Translations under genes and position numbers: made by a program
NCBI RefSeq assembly: GCF_014197035.1
Contig: NZ_JACIEU010000001.1
Location: 62,001 to 126,000 of the forward strand
Reading direction: 5' to 3'
Origin: Sphingobium scionense
GTDB taxonomy: Bacteria; Pseudomonadota; Alphaproteobacteria; Sphingomonadales; Sphingomonadaceae
DNA length: 64,000 nt
Notes under the pieces: model-generated
Databases searched by the model: none
What the model was told of the DNA's origin: nothing
Seen by the model: only the letters and a program-made list of their open reading frames with translations
Shown here: positions 1-9,520 of the stretch, piece after piece
Numbering within the stretch: the first letter of the stretch is position 1
Layout of the letters: every line of letters begins with the position of its first letter

Positions 1-1
1 C

Positions 2-1036
2 CGCCTGAACCCGCCGATGCAGTCGGTGCGGCTGCTTGATCCCGCCAGCGGGCTGGACGGCGTGATTGCCATCCACAGCACCGCGATCGGGCCGGGCGCC
101 GGCGGCTGCCGCTTCTGGCATTATGCCGATATCGGCGCGGCGCTGGACGATGCCTGCCGCCTGGCCGAGGGCATGAGCTACAAGAATGCCATGGCCGGCC
201 TGCCCTTTGGCGGCGCCAAGGCGGTGCTGCGCCGGCCCGAAGGCGAGTTCGACCGGGTCGCGCTGTTCCAGGCGTTCGGCCGCGCGGTCGAGGAACTGGG
301 TGGCACCTATGTCACGGCCGAGGATGTCGGCACCAGCGTCGCCGACATGCAGGCGGTCGCCAGCCAGACCCGCCATGTCGCCGGGCTGGACGTAGCCGAG
401 GGCGCTGCCGGTGGCGATCCGTCGCCCTGGACCGCGCTGGGCGTGTTCGAAGCGATGCAGGCGGCCGCCCGCCAGTCGCTGGGCGCCGAACTGTCCGACC
501 TGACGGTCGCGGTACAGGGCACCGGCAATGTCGGTGCGGCGCTGTGCCGTCGCCTGGCCGATGCCGGCGCCCGACTGGTGATCGCCGACATCGATCCGCG
601 CCGCCGCAACACGCTGGCCGCCGTGCTGAACGCGAATGTGGTGGACGTGGCCGACATCGCCGCGGTCGAGGCGGACATCTTTGCCCCCTGCGCCCTGGGC
701 GGCGCGCTCGATCCGCAGAGCGTGGCGGCGATGCAGGCCCGCCTGGTCTGCGGCGCGGCCAACAACCAGCTGGCGACGCCCGATGTGGCGGAACTGCTGC
801 GGACGCGCGGCATCGTCTATGTGCCCGACTATGTCGCCAATGCCGGCGGCATCATCAGCGTGTCGGCCGAATATCTGGGCGAGGACCGCGCCAGCGTCGC
901 CGCCCGCGTCGATCAGATCGGCGGCCGGGTCGCCCAGATACTGGACCAGGCCAAGCGCGAGGATCGCTCCCCCGCGCTGGTCGCCGACGAAATGGCCGAA
1001 GCCATCATCGGCGAAGCGGAACGCCAGGCGGCGTAA
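2..1036 (+). CDS. Leu/Phe/Val-type amino acid dehydrogenase, 5' end cut off
   Basis: NAD-dependent oxidative deamination of a branched-chain or aromatic amino acid to its 2-oxo acid, by similarity to the Glu/Leu/Phe/Val dehydrogenase family. Numbering from the ATG at 17, the substrate and catalytic lysines sit in SYKNAMAG (K56) and FGGAKAV (K68), the AEDVGTSVADM block follows near 101-111, and the Rossmann loop GTGNVG is at 168-173. Family members usually have about 10-15 residues before this ATG, and the frame is open to the window edge, so the true start is probably outside and the gene is 5' incomplete. It converges on the MFS gene, with a strong hairpin between them. Leucine, valine and phenylalanine cannot be told apart as substrates from the sequence. 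Confidence 0.85.
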   Translation, partial: RLNPPMQSVRLLDPASGLDGVIAIHSTAIGPGAGGCRFWHYADIGAALDDACRLAEGMSYKNAMAGLPFGGAKAVLRRPEGEFDRVALFQAFGRAVEELGGTYVTAEDVGTSVADMQAVASQTRHVAGLDVAEGAAGGDPSPWTALGVFEAMQAAARQSLGAELSDLTVAVQGTGNVGAALCRRLADAGARLVIADIDPRRRNTLAAVLNANVVDVADIAAVEADIFAPCALGGALDPQSVAAMQARLVCGAANNQLATPDVAELLRTRGIVYVPDYVANAGGIISVSAEYLGEDRASVAARVDQIGGRVAQILDQAKREDRSPALVADEMAEAIIGEAERQAA

Positions 1037-1050
1037 TTGCAAACTCCCCT

Positions 1051-1080
1051 CTGCGCTGCCGGTCAGTCCCGGCAGCGCAG
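1051..1080. terminator. Bidirectional terminator hairpin between convergent genes
   Basis: A perfect 12-bp inverted repeat (CTGCGCTGCCGG and its complement) with a 6-base loop lies between the convergent dehydrogenase and MFS genes. It overlaps the last codons and the stop of the MFS gene. There is no clear T-run on either side, so the termination role is inferred from position and stem strength. Confidence 0.5.
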
Positions 1081-2583
1081 GGTGGCGAGCGCCGCCAGCA
1101 GCATGACGGCGCCGGCAAAGGCCATGGTCCAGATCGGTTCGGTCGGGAAGAAATGGCGCATGATCGTGCCCATCACCGTCGCCACCAGCAATTGCGGGAT
1201 GACGACGAAGGCGTTGAACAGCCCCATATAGATGCCGAGCTTGGTCTGCGGCACGCTGGAGGCGAGCATCGCATAGGGCATGGCGAGGGTCGAGGCCCAG
1301 GCGATGCCGATCGCCACTTCCGACAGGAGCAACGCCTGTGCATCGCGCAGGACCAGGAAGGACAGGAAGCCGAACGCGCCGAGCGTCAGCGCCAGCGCAT
1401 GGGTCCGGGCCTGGCCGATGCGACGGGCAAGCGGCTGGAGCAGGAAGGGCGCGGCGAAAGCGGCGACACCATTATAGGTGGCGAACAGGATGCCGACCCA
1501 ATTGCCCCCTTCATTATAGGCGGCGCTGGTCGGATCGGCCGATCCGAAGACATATTGGGCGACCACCGGCGTGGTGTAAATCCACATGATGAAGAGCGCC
1601 GACCAGGTGAAGAACTGGACCAGCGCCAGCTTCTTCATCATCGCCGGCATGGTCGCGAAATTGCCTACCACATGGCTGAGCAGATTGTCGGTCCGGCCCT
1701 GCGCATGAAGGCCGCGCGCGACGATGCGGGCGATGCCATAGGCCGCAAGGAGCCCGCCCAGCAGATAGAGTTCCTTTTCCAGCGCCCAGCCCCAGACGGC
1801 GGCGATGATGGCGAGGCCCGCGACGATCCAGAACGGACCACCGGCGGGGACCGGCGGCGCCTCCTCTTGCCTTGCCGCTTCGCTGGCCTGGGCAAAGCGG
1901 GCCATCTGCTCGGGCGAATATTCGCGGGTGGTGAGCACGGTCCAGAGCACGGCGAGGAACAGCGCGGCGCCGCCGATATAGAAGCTGATCCGCACCGTGT
2001 CGGGGATCATGCCGGCGGGCGCGACATTGGAGACGCCCATCTGGTCGAGCAGCCAGGGGGTGGAGGAGCCGATCACCGCGCCGGTGCCGATGAAGGCGGT
2101 CTGGATCGCATAGCCGGCCATATGCTGTTCCTTCGCCAGCATGTCGCCGACGAAGGCGCGGAACGGCTCCATCGAGACGTTGAGCGAGGCGTCGAGTATC
2201 CAGAGCATCAGCGCGGCGGCCATCAGGCCGGGCGCATTGGGCATGCCGAACAGGGCAAGCGCCGCGAACAGCGCACCGGCGAAGAAATAGGGCCGACGCC
2301 GGCCGAGGCGGCACCAGGTGCGGTCGCTATAATGGCCGATCACCGGCTGGACCAGCAGGCCGGTCAGCGGCGCGGCGATCCACAGCAAGGCGAGATTGTC
2401 GAGATTTTCGCCCAGCGACTGGAAGATGCGCGACATGTTGGCGTTCTGCAGCGCGAAGCCGATCTGGATACCGAAGAAGCCGAAGCTGATATTCCACAGC
2501 CCCCAGAAGCCCTGGCGCGGCCGACCGTCGGACGTCGTCGCGCCGGTTTCCAGCCCCATTTCATTCATCCCGGCCATCCCCAT
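1063..2583 (-). CDS. MFS sugar transporter of the maltodextrin locus
   Basis: Inner-membrane transporter of about 506 residues with roughly 12 hydrophobic segments. The N-terminal part carries GFWGLWNISFGFFGIQIGFA and the loop between segments 2 and 3 has GHYSDRTWCRLGRRRPYF, typical of the sucrose/maltose (SLC45/GPH-like) branch of the major facilitator superfamily. It lies downstream of, and on the same strand as, a GH97 glucosidase and two GH13 enzymes, which suggests uptake of maltose or short maltodextrins released in the periplasm. The start at 2583 has AAGG about six bases upstream; ATGs at 2577 and 2568 are also possible. The substrate is inferred from neighbours, not read from the sequence. 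Confidence 0.8.
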   Translation of the reverse strand: MGMAGMNEMGLETGATTSDGRPRQGFWGLWNISFGFFGIQIGFALQNANMSRIFQSLGENLDNLALLWIAAPLTGLLVQPVIGHYSDRTWCRLGRRRPYFFAGALFAALALFGMPNAPGLMAAALMLWILDASLNVSMEPFRAFVGDMLAKEQHMAGYAIQTAFIGTGAVIGSSTPWLLDQMGVSNVAPAGMIPDTVRISFYIGGAALFLAVLWTVLTTREYSPEQMARFAQASEAARQEEAPPVPAGGPFWIVAGLAIIAAVWGWALEKELYLLGGLLAAYGIARIVARGLHAQGRTDNLLSHVVGNFATMPAMMKKLALVQFFTWSALFIMWIYTTPVVAQYVFGSADPTSAAYNEGGNWVGILFATYNGVAAFAAPFLLQPLARRIGQARTHALALTLGAFGFLSFLVLRDAQALLLSEVAIGIAWASTLAMPYAMLASSVPQTKLGIYMGLFNAFVVIPQLLVATVMGTIMRHFFPTEPIWTMAFAGAVMLLAALATLRCRD

Positions 2584-2739
2584 CCTTCGCCTTAACTTCG
2601 CACATTTCCCGCACATTTTGATATTTAATTGCGAGCGGCTGATCCTATCGGAAAGTCTGCGTGCATGCGGTCACGCAGCCTATCAAGCGCAGGCGGAATA
2701 GGACAGCCGGGGCTGTTGATCGCTCCCGTTCGATCCTGC

Positions 2740-2823
2740 GTCATCCTGACGAAAGTCAGGATCCATTCGGCGCGACACCTGCGAGCGAGCGCTGAATGGA
2801 TCCCGGATCAAGTCCGGGATGAC
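2740..2823. repeat. Pair of inverted REP-like palindromes (REPIN-like)
   Basis: Two REP-like units face each other in the gap between the MFS and GH97 genes: 2740-2767 (begins GTCATCCTGACG, ends ATCCATT) and 2795-2823 (begins AATGGATCCCGG, ends GGGATGAC). Each is an imperfect palindrome by itself and the pair can form a long hairpin. The left unit has the same layout as the arms around the GIY-YIG gene at 59.6 kb. No coding potential was seen in this gap. Confidence 0.7.
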
Positions 2824-2849
2824 GGTAGGAACAGACGAGGCGTCAGTCT

Positions 2850-4907
2850 TCACCGCTTCCGCTTGCCGCCGCTGGCGACGAAGCGGATCGCCTGGCCGCC
2901 GCCGGGCGCAAGATCGATGGCGAGGACGTCGCCCTTCTTCACTTGTCTTTTCTCGATCACGATCGCGTGGCGTGCCTGTGTACGATAGTCGGCGCCGGGA
3001 CCGTCGCGGTAGATTTCGGCGGTGTAGCTGCGGCCGGCATCGAGGAAGTCGAGCGTCACCTTGCTGGAGCGCGCCTGTTCATCGCCCACCGCACCCAGAT
3101 ACCAGTCGTCGCTGCCCTTCGCCTTGCGCGCGATGGTGACATAGTCGCCGACCTCGCCATTCAAGGCGCGGGTGTCGGACCAGTCGGTCGGCACATCCTT
3201 GATGAACTGGAAGGGGCCGGGATATCTGGCGTAATTTTCCGGCGTATCGGCGGCCATCACCACCGGCGAATAGAGGACGACATAGAGGGCGAGCTGCTTG
3301 GCGATGGTCGAGTGGATCGTGCTGCCTTCCGAACCCGACAGGCTGAGCACGCCGGGGGTGAAGTCCATCGGGCCGCCCAGCAACTGGGTGAAGACCAGGT
3401 TCGCCTCATGCTCGGGCGGGTTCTTGCCGCCGACCCAGGCATTATATTCCATGCCCCGGCCGCCTTCGCGCGCGACCCAGTTGGGGTAGGTGCGGCGGAG
3501 GCCGGTATCTTTGACCGGTTCATGGCTGTCGATGCTGACATGATATTTGGCGGCGGTCTGCACGACGCGCAGATAATGGTTCACCATCCACTGGCCTTCA
3601 TGCCATTCGCGATGCTTGGCGCCATCGGCGTCGACCCGCTCGATCTGGCCGGCATCGGTGACATAGCCGGTCTTCACCACCTGCTCGCCATGATCGGCCG
3701 CCCATTTGAAGGCGGTGTCGAGCTGGCCGTCATAATGGCTGGCCGAGCCGCCGGTTTCATGATGGCCGATCAGGGTGACGCCCTTGGATTTCGCATAGGC
3801 GGCAAGGCCGTCTGCGTCGAAATCCTCGGTCGGCTGCGAGAAGTTCATTGCGTTGCCATTGCCGAACCAGTTGCCGTCCCAGCCGACATTCCAGCCCTCG
3901 ACCAGCACGGCGGGGATGCCGCTGGCAGCGGCGAAATCGATGTAGCGGCGGACATTGGCGGTGGTGGCGCCATGTTTGGGGCCGCGCGCCCAGCTCCATT
4001 CGCCCTTGATCATGTTCCACCAGACGCCGACGAACTTGCCCGGCTTGATCCAGCTGGAAACGTCGCCGAGCTTGTTGGGCTCGTTCAAGTTCAGGATCAT
4101 GTGGTTCATGTAGAGGCCGGCGGCATCGTCGGCGACGGCGATGGTGCGCCAGGGGGTGGAGAAGCCGGCGTCGCGCGACACCTTGGGCGCGCCCGCCCCC
4201 GGCGTCAGATCGGCGCGGAATATATTGCCCTCGGCGCGGGCGAGATTCATGCCCGCATAATCGACCAGCGCGGCCTCATGCAGGGCGACATGGGTGCCGT
4301 CGGCCAGCTTGACCGTCATTACCGTCTGGGCGGTGCCGACCGCGTCGAGCGGGGTGCGGTTGTAGAGATATTCCTCGCGATTCCATTCATAGGCGGGCTT
4401 CCACCAGGCCGTGCCCCCTTGCGCGAAGGCGAACTGGGTCAGTTCCTCGGCGATGTTGGCGTGATGGAGATTGGCCTGGTCGGGCAGGCTGTAGCGGAAG
4501 GCGACGCCATCATCGAACAGGCGGAAGGTCACGTCCATCTCGCGCTGGAGATCGCCCTTCTCGCGGAAGACCAGCGTCAGCTGATTATGATGGTCGCGGA
4601 TCGTGGCCCACTCGCCCCAGGGCTGGGTCCAGCTGGTGTCGCTGCTCGCCTGCCTGGCATTGGCCAGCGTCAGGTTGCGCTCGATCTTGGGCGCGTCGGT
4701 GAACATGAAGCCCAAACGGGAATCGGCGATCAGCGGCTTGCCATTGCGCTGCACGGCGTAGCTGGGCCGACCCTCGCCATCGAGACTGATGGTGAGGGTG
4801 ATATGGCCGTCAGGCGAGGCGGCCCTGGCCACCACATCGGCGCGTGCGGCGGTGGGCGCGAGCGCCAGGGCAATGAGAGGCAGAGCGAGCGCGGTCAGTC
4901 GCGTCAT
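2850..4907 (-). CDS. GH97 alpha-glucosidase (SusB-like), exported
   Basis: Glycoside hydrolase family 97 enzyme of 685 residues, expected to release glucose from maltodextrins in the periplasm. The start at 4907 gives a typical signal peptide (MTRLTALALPLIALALA, cleavage near ARA) and has AAGGA just upstream, overlapping the stop of the preceding GH13 gene. Family blocks seen in order include GIPAVLVEGWNVGWDGNW, GHHETGG, GQWMVNHY, SHEPV...RRTYPN and RGMEYNAW. The glutamates in HHET, HEPV and GMEYNAW correspond to the calcium-binding and catalytic acids of the inverting SusB branch, and the last two are 24 residues apart as in SusB. It is third in the operon amylase, alpha-glucosidase, GH97, with MFS probably following. 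Confidence 0.9.
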   Translation of the reverse strand: MTRLTALALPLIALALAPTAARADVVARAASPDGHITLTISLDGEGRPSYAVQRNGKPLIADSRLGFMFTDAPKIERNLTLANARQASSDTSWTQPWGEWATIRDHHNQLTLVFREKGDLQREMDVTFRLFDDGVAFRYSLPDQANLHHANIAEELTQFAFAQGGTAWWKPAYEWNREEYLYNRTPLDAVGTAQTVMTVKLADGTHVALHEAALVDYAGMNLARAEGNIFRADLTPGAGAPKVSRDAGFSTPWRTIAVADDAAGLYMNHMILNLNEPNKLGDVSSWIKPGKFVGVWWNMIKGEWSWARGPKHGATTANVRRYIDFAAASGIPAVLVEGWNVGWDGNWFGNGNAMNFSQPTEDFDADGLAAYAKSKGVTLIGHHETGGSASHYDGQLDTAFKWAADHGEQVVKTGYVTDAGQIERVDADGAKHREWHEGQWMVNHYLRVVQTAAKYHVSIDSHEPVKDTGLRRTYPNWVAREGGRGMEYNAWVGGKNPPEHEANLVFTQLLGGPMDFTPGVLSLSGSEGSTIHSTIAKQLALYVVLYSPVVMAADTPENYARYPGPFQFIKDVPTDWSDTRALNGEVGDYVTIARKAKGSDDWYLGAVGDEQARSSKVTLDFLDAGRSYTAEIYRDGPGADYRTQARHAIVIEKRQVKKGDVLAIDLAPGGGQAIRFVASGGKRKR

Positions 4908-4917
4908 GGGAACGTCC

Positions 4918-6516
4918 TTAAACTTGGAAGGCGGCGACGAGGCCGGATGCGGGGGCGAAATTCCAGTCGGCGATGCTGCCGGTCGACAGTTCGACCTGCC
5001 AGCGGTCCGCATCGGCCGGGCGCCAGGCGACGGGGCTGGTGCCGAGGTTGAAGACGCAGAGGCGCTGCTGCCCGTCCTGCGTCCGTTCAAAGGCGAGCAG
5101 ATCGTCGGGCGTGTCGAGAAAATCGATCGTGCCGCTGCGCAGCGCCGGGGTGGCATTGCGCAGGGCCAACACGTCGCGCGTCCAGTGGAGCAGCGAGGCG
5201 GGGTCGGCTTCCTGCGCATCGACGGCGAGCGGGCGATGCGCCTCCCCCACCGGCAGCCAGGGCTTGGTATCGGAGAAGCCGAGCCAGGGGGCCGCGCCGG
5301 TCCAGGGCATGGGCGTGCGGGCACCGTCGCGCGACAGGGTCAGCGGCCAGTTGGCGATCGCTTCGGGATCCTGCAGATCCTCGAACGCGATATCGACCTG
5401 TGGCAGGCCCAGTTCCTCGCCATAATAGAGGAAGATATTGCCGCGCAGACAGGCGAGCAGCAGCATCTTCATCCGGCAATAGGCATGGGCGTCGATGTCG
5501 CCGGCCCAGCGCGAGACGGCGCGCGGTGCGTCATGATTTTCGAACGCCCAGCTCGGCCAGCCAATCCCCTGCTCCGCCGGCCAGCGCGACAGCGCGTCTT
5601 TGAGGAACGGAGCCGTCAGCCTGGGGGCGTAGAGGAAGTCGAAGCCATAGGCGGTGTTGAGGCGATGATCGCCCTGGGTGAAGGCCTTCATCTCCGCATC
5701 GCTGTCATCCCCGCCGACTTCGGCGACGGTGAAGCGATCGGGATATTCGTCGAACACCGAACGCACCTTTTCCAGGAACAGCGGAATGTCCGGGTGGCTC
5801 TGGCTGTAGCGCTTGATCTGGAAATCATAGGGGCGCGTGCGGACGCGGCCATCCTGTGGCGCGGGCGGATTGTCGCGCAATTGCGGGTCGGGCATCGAAT
5901 GGTTGATCGCATCGATGCGGAAGCCGTCGACGCCGCGATCGAGCCAGAAGCGCACGATATCCAGCACCGCCGCCTGCACCTTGCCGTTGTGCAGGTTGAT
6001 CTGCGGCTGCTCCTTCAGGAAATTGTGCATATAATATTGGCCGCGCCGCGCGTCCCAGGTCCAGGCCGGGCCGCCGAACACCGACTGCCAGTTGTTGGGC
6101 GGCGTGCCGTCGGGCCTGGCATCGGCCCAGACATACCAGTCGGCGTGGTCGTTGTGGCGGCTGGAGCGGCTTTCGATGAACCAGGGATGTTCGTCGGACG
6201 TATGCGCCCAGACCTGATCGACGATGATGCGCAGGCCGAGGTCATGGGCGCGGGCGATCAGCGCGTCGAAATCGGCGAGCGTGCCGAAGATCGGATCGAC
6301 ATCGCAATAATCCGACACGTCATAGCCGAAGTCGCGCATCGGGCTCTTGAAGAAGGGCGAGAGCCAGATGGCGTCGACGCCGAGCGAGGCGACATAGGGG
6401 AGATGGGCGGTGATGCCGGCCAGATCGCCGATGCCATCGCCATTGGAGTCGGCGAAGCTGCGCGGATAGATCTGGTAGATGGTGGCGCCGCGCCACCAGA
6501 GGGCCGTGTCGGTCAT
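4918..6516 (-). CDS. GH13 alpha-glucosidase / oligo-1,6-glucosidase type
   Basis: Cytoplasmic-looking (no signal peptide) GH13 enzyme of 532 residues that hydrolyses short alpha-glucosides. The catalytic triad is visible: nucleophile D202 in GVDGFRIDAINH, acid/base E266 in FTVAEVGG, and D329 in AFENHDAPR. The N-terminus WWRGATIYQIYPRSFADSNG is the usual opening of the alpha-glucosidase/trehalulose-type subfamily. Its ATG overlaps the stop of the upstream alpha-amylase by four bases (ATGA), so translation is probably coupled, and it ends 10 bases before the GH97 start. Exact linkage preference (1,4 versus 1,6) cannot be read from the sequence. Confidence 0.9.
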   Translation of the reverse strand: MTDTALWWRGATIYQIYPRSFADSNGDGIGDLAGITAHLPYVASLGVDAIWLSPFFKSPMRDFGYDVSDYCDVDPIFGTLADFDALIARAHDLGLRIIVDQVWAHTSDEHPWFIESRSSRHNDHADWYVWADARPDGTPPNNWQSVFGGPAWTWDARRGQYYMHNFLKEQPQINLHNGKVQAAVLDIVRFWLDRGVDGFRIDAINHSMPDPQLRDNPPAPQDGRVRTRPYDFQIKRYSQSHPDIPLFLEKVRSVFDEYPDRFTVAEVGGDDSDAEMKAFTQGDHRLNTAYGFDFLYAPRLTAPFLKDALSRWPAEQGIGWPSWAFENHDAPRAVSRWAGDIDAHAYCRMKMLLLACLRGNIFLYYGEELGLPQVDIAFEDLQDPEAIANWPLTLSRDGARTPMPWTGAAPWLGFSDTKPWLPVGEAHRPLAVDAQEADPASLLHWTRDVLALRNATPALRSGTIDFLDTPDDLLAFERTQDGQQRLCVFNLGTSPVAWRPADADRWQVELSTGSIADWNFAPASGLVAAFQV

Positions 6517-8336
6517 TGCGGAATGCTGCTCCGTACAGCGCAGACGCTGTAGCCAAGGGGAGGAAGGTTAAGGGCGAGGCTGCCGGGCGCGGCGGCGCGC
6601 GGGGCACAGGCCGCCCCGGCAAGGGTGTCGAAGGCGGTCGAGGCGGCGTCCACCTGGACCTGCGCCCTGATCGGCGCGGTCGATGTGTTGAAGGCGATCA
6701 GATATTCCGCGCCGGTGTCGGGATCGAAGCGGGAGACGGCGAACAGGCCCGGTTCGTCGCCCCGCGCGCGGATCGTCTCGCTGCCCCGGCGCAGCGCGGC
6801 ATGGCCGGTGCGCAGCCGGGCGAGCGCCGCGATCTCGCGATAGAGCGGATGGGCGGGGTCGAAGCGCGGCGTGGCGGTGGTCGCATCGCTGCCGAGCAGG
6901 CGATTGTCGTTGTAGCTCGCCACCTGGCTGCCGAACATATCCTCGCGCGCGTCCTGATCGCCGCCGTCGCCGACGAAACCCTGTTCATCGCCATAATAGA
7001 TGGTCGGCACGCCGCGTAGCGTCAGCAGCATGGCGTTGGCGAGCATCACCCGGCGCAGCACTTCATCCTCGCCCGCCTGCGGGAAGGCGCGACGGACGAA
7101 GGTGGCGAAGCGGCCCGCATCATGATTGCTGACGAAGGTGGGCAACTGGCGCGCGGTGGCGGCACCGCCCTGATAGAGGGCGTCGCCGGTCAGCATCCGT
7201 TCCCAGGTGGCGGTCGCCGCCTTGCCCGCGACGGTTTCCAGCGCGGCCTGGCGGAAGGCGAAGTCGAGCACGGCGGGGAAGCCACCTTCGCGGGTGTGCC
7301 AGGCAAGCGGGCCGGCATCGACCGTCTCGACATAGACTTCGCCAAAGACATGGAAATTGGGGATGCCGCGCGCCCTGGCCCGCGCCTGCATGGCGGGGAC
7401 GAACTGCTGCCAGAAATGCGGTTCGACATGACGGGCGGTGTCGATGCGGAAGCCGTCAATGCCGAAGCGGTCGATCCAGCCGCCGAAAATGTCGATCATG
7501 CCGGCGATCACGCGCGGATGTTCTGTCATCAGATCGTCGAGCCCGGCAAAGTCGCCCATGGTCGCGCTCTCGCCCGAATAGGTCGTCTCGCCGCGATTAT
7601 GATAATAGCGCACATCGTTGAGCCAGGCCGGGTTCTTAACCGCCTGCTCGCCCTTGGGCACGAAGGGGGTATAGGCATAGGCCGGGTCGGTGAGCTTCGC
7701 GAAATTGGCCTCGCTGTGATCGGCGTCGCCGGCAAAGCCCGGATTGATCGCCGGGCCGGCCACGCCGCCGCGGCGCTGATAGGGATAGTCGGCACGCGAC
7801 CGATAGGGACAGGGCCGGTCGGCGCATTCGCGATATCGGATCACGTCGGCCGTATGGTTGGCGATGATGTCCATATAGACCTTCATCCCCCGGCCATGGG
7901 CGGCCTTCACCAGCGCGGCAAAATCGGCGTCGGTGCCGAAATGCGGGTCGACATGTTCGAAATCGGTGATCCAGTAGCCGTGATAGCCGGCGCTTTCCTG
8001 CCCCTTCGGCCCCTGCACCGGCTTGTTGCGGAAGATCGGGCCGACCCAGATGGCGGTGGCGCCCAGACCCTGAATATAGTCGAGCCGGCGGATCAGCCCC
8101 TTGATGTCGCCGCCATGGTAGAAGCCCTTGGACGCGGGATCATAGCCGGTCTGGAGCCGGTCGCCCTTGAGGCCGCCCTTGTCATTGGCGGCATCGGCAT
8201 TGTCGAACCGGTCGGGCAGGACGAAATAGATGACTTCATCTTCGGGCAGGCGGGCGCGGAAACCATCATTCTGCGCCATCGCCGGAGCGGAAAGCGCGCA
8301 GAGCGCAGCCAGCAGCATTGCCGTTCGTCCGCGCAT
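6513..8336 (-). CDS. Exported GH13 alpha-amylase
   Basis: Alpha-amylase family protein of about 607 residues with a signal peptide (MRGRTAMLLAALCALSAPAM, cleavage before QND). The triad is D299 in GIDGFRIDTARH, E333 in FHVFGEVYVE and D406 in FVSNHDAGRF, and the first conserved region is MDIIANHTADV near 155-165. The start at 8336 is preferred because GGGAGGG lies nine bases upstream; ATGs at 8345 and 8354 have worse spacing. It is first in the operon and should degrade starch or long maltodextrins in the periplasm or at the cell surface. A candidate LacI-family operator lies about 90 bp upstream, shared with the divergent regulator. Confidence 0.9.
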   Translation of the reverse strand: MRGRTAMLLAALCALSAPAMAQNDGFRARLPEDEVIYFVLPDRFDNADAANDKGGLKGDRLQTGYDPASKGFYHGGDIKGLIRRLDYIQGLGATAIWVGPIFRNKPVQGPKGQESAGYHGYWITDFEHVDPHFGTDADFAALVKAAHGRGMKVYMDIIANHTADVIRYRECADRPCPYRSRADYPYQRRGGVAGPAINPGFAGDADHSEANFAKLTDPAYAYTPFVPKGEQAVKNPAWLNDVRYYHNRGETTYSGESATMGDFAGLDDLMTEHPRVIAGMIDIFGGWIDRFGIDGFRIDTARHVEPHFWQQFVPAMQARARARGIPNFHVFGEVYVETVDAGPLAWHTREGGFPAVLDFAFRQAALETVAGKAATATWERMLTGDALYQGGAATARQLPTFVSNHDAGRFATFVRRAFPQAGEDEVLRRVMLANAMLLTLRGVPTIYYGDEQGFVGDGGDQDAREDMFGSQVASYNDNRLLGSDATTATPRFDPAHPLYREIAALARLRTGHAALRRGSETIRARGDEPGLFAVSRFDPDTGAEYLIAFNTSTAPIRAQVQVDAASTAFDTLAGAACAPRAAAPGSLALNLPPLGYSVCAVRSSIPQ

Positions 8337-8425
8337 GGCCTTCATCCCTCCCATTGCCGCTTGTGCCCGAGTGCCGCGGCTTGGCCCCTTCTTAGTCGGC
8401 GGGGACAGGGCGGGCCAAGGGAGCG

Positions 8426-8439
8426 GCATACGTATTCAG
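8426..8439. promoter_or_regulatory. Candidate operator of the adjacent LacI-family regulator
   Basis: The 14-bp sequence GCATACGTATTCAG contains the palindromic core ATACGTAT (near-palindrome GCATACGTATTC, one mismatch). It lies between the amylase operon and the lacI-type gene. The identical 14 bases occur once more upstream of the TonB receptor at 13459-13472. A central CG in a short palindrome is typical of LacI-family operators. Confidence 0.6.
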
Positions 8440-8484
8440 AGCCACCGCCTTCCCAAGCCGAACGCGGGGGCGTAGGGTCCGGCG

Positions 8485-9507
8485 ATGGGCGCCAACGACA
8501 AAGTCACATCCTTCGACATCGCCACCCTGGCGGGCGTGTCCCAGCCCACCGTGTCGCGCGCCCTGCGCGGCGACAAGACGGTGAGCGAGGGGACGCGGCT
8601 GCGGATCGAGGCTATCGCCCGGCAGCTCAACTATACGGTGGACAAGAATGCATCGTCGCTGCGGCGGGGCAAGAGCAATACGCTCGCACTGCTGTTCTTC
8701 GAGGATCTGCTGCCCGACGAAAGCTGGATCAACCCCTTCTTTCTGTCGATGCTGGGGCCGATCCTGCAGACCTGCGCCAAGCGCGGCTATGATCTGCTCA
8801 CCAGTTTCCAGCAGCTGTCGACCGACTGGCATGTCGATTATGAGGATAGCCGCAAGGCCGACGGCATCATCCTGCTGGGCTATGGCGACTATGAAATCTA
8901 TCGCATCCGGCTGGAGCAGCTGGTGGCGCAGGGCACGCATTTCGTGCGCTGGGGGTCGGTGGACCAGCATGCATTGGGGATGACGATCGGCTGCGACAAT
9001 CGGCGCGGCGGGCGCGACGCGGGCGCCCACCTGATCGCGCGCGGATGCAGCCGGATCGCCTTTCTGGGTGACGCATCGAGCCATTATCCCGAGTTTCGCG
9101 ACCGTTATGCCGGCCTGTCCGACGTGCTGCGCGAGGCCGGCCATGCGGTCGACCCCGGCCTGCATGTCGATGCACTGTCGACCGAGCAATCGGGCTATGA
9201 GGGGGCGAGCCGCCTGATCGCGCGCGACGTGAAGTTCGACTCGATCTTTGCCGGGTCGGATCTGATCGCGATCGGCGCATTGCGGGCGCTGGACGAACAT
9301 GGGCTGTCTGTGCCGGGCGACGTCGCCCTGATCGGCTTCGACGACATCCCCGCCGCCAGCCTGACACGACAGCCGCTGACCACCGTGGCGCAGGACTATC
9401 TGCGCGCGGGCGAGGTGCTGGTCGACGCGCTGATCGGCCAGATCGACCGCAAGCCGGTGACACCGACGCTGCTGGCGCCGCGCTTGGTCACGCGGATGAC
9501 GGCTTAG
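8485..9507 (+). CDS. LacI-family transcriptional regulator (probable maltodextrin regulator)
   Basis: A 340-residue DNA-binding repressor-type protein. The N-terminal helix-turn-helix is SFDIATLAGVSQPTVSRALR (about residues 9-28), followed by a hinge region and a periplasmic-binding-protein-like sensor domain that includes FAGSDLIAIGALRAL and VALIGFDDIPAASLT. It is transcribed divergently from the amylase-glucosidase operon, with a palindromic site between them that recurs before the TonB receptor gene, so local control of the maltodextrin locus is likely. The effector, probably maltose or a maltodextrin, is inferred from neighbours. Confidence 0.88.
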   Translation: MGANDKVTSFDIATLAGVSQPTVSRALRGDKTVSEGTRLRIEAIARQLNYTVDKNASSLRRGKSNTLALLFFEDLLPDESWINPFFLSMLGPILQTCAKRGYDLLTSFQQLSTDWHVDYEDSRKADGIILLGYGDYEIYRIRLEQLVAQGTHFVRWGSVDQHALGMTIGCDNRRGGRDAGAHLIARGCSRIAFLGDASSHYPEFRDRYAGLSDVLREAGHAVDPGLHVDALSTEQSGYEGASRLIARDVKFDSIFAGSDLIAIGALRALDEHGLSVPGDVALIGFDDIPAASLTRQPLTTVAQDYLRAGEVLVDALIGQIDRKPVTPTLLAPRLVTRMTA

Positions 9508-9520
9508 GGGACAGAGTATC

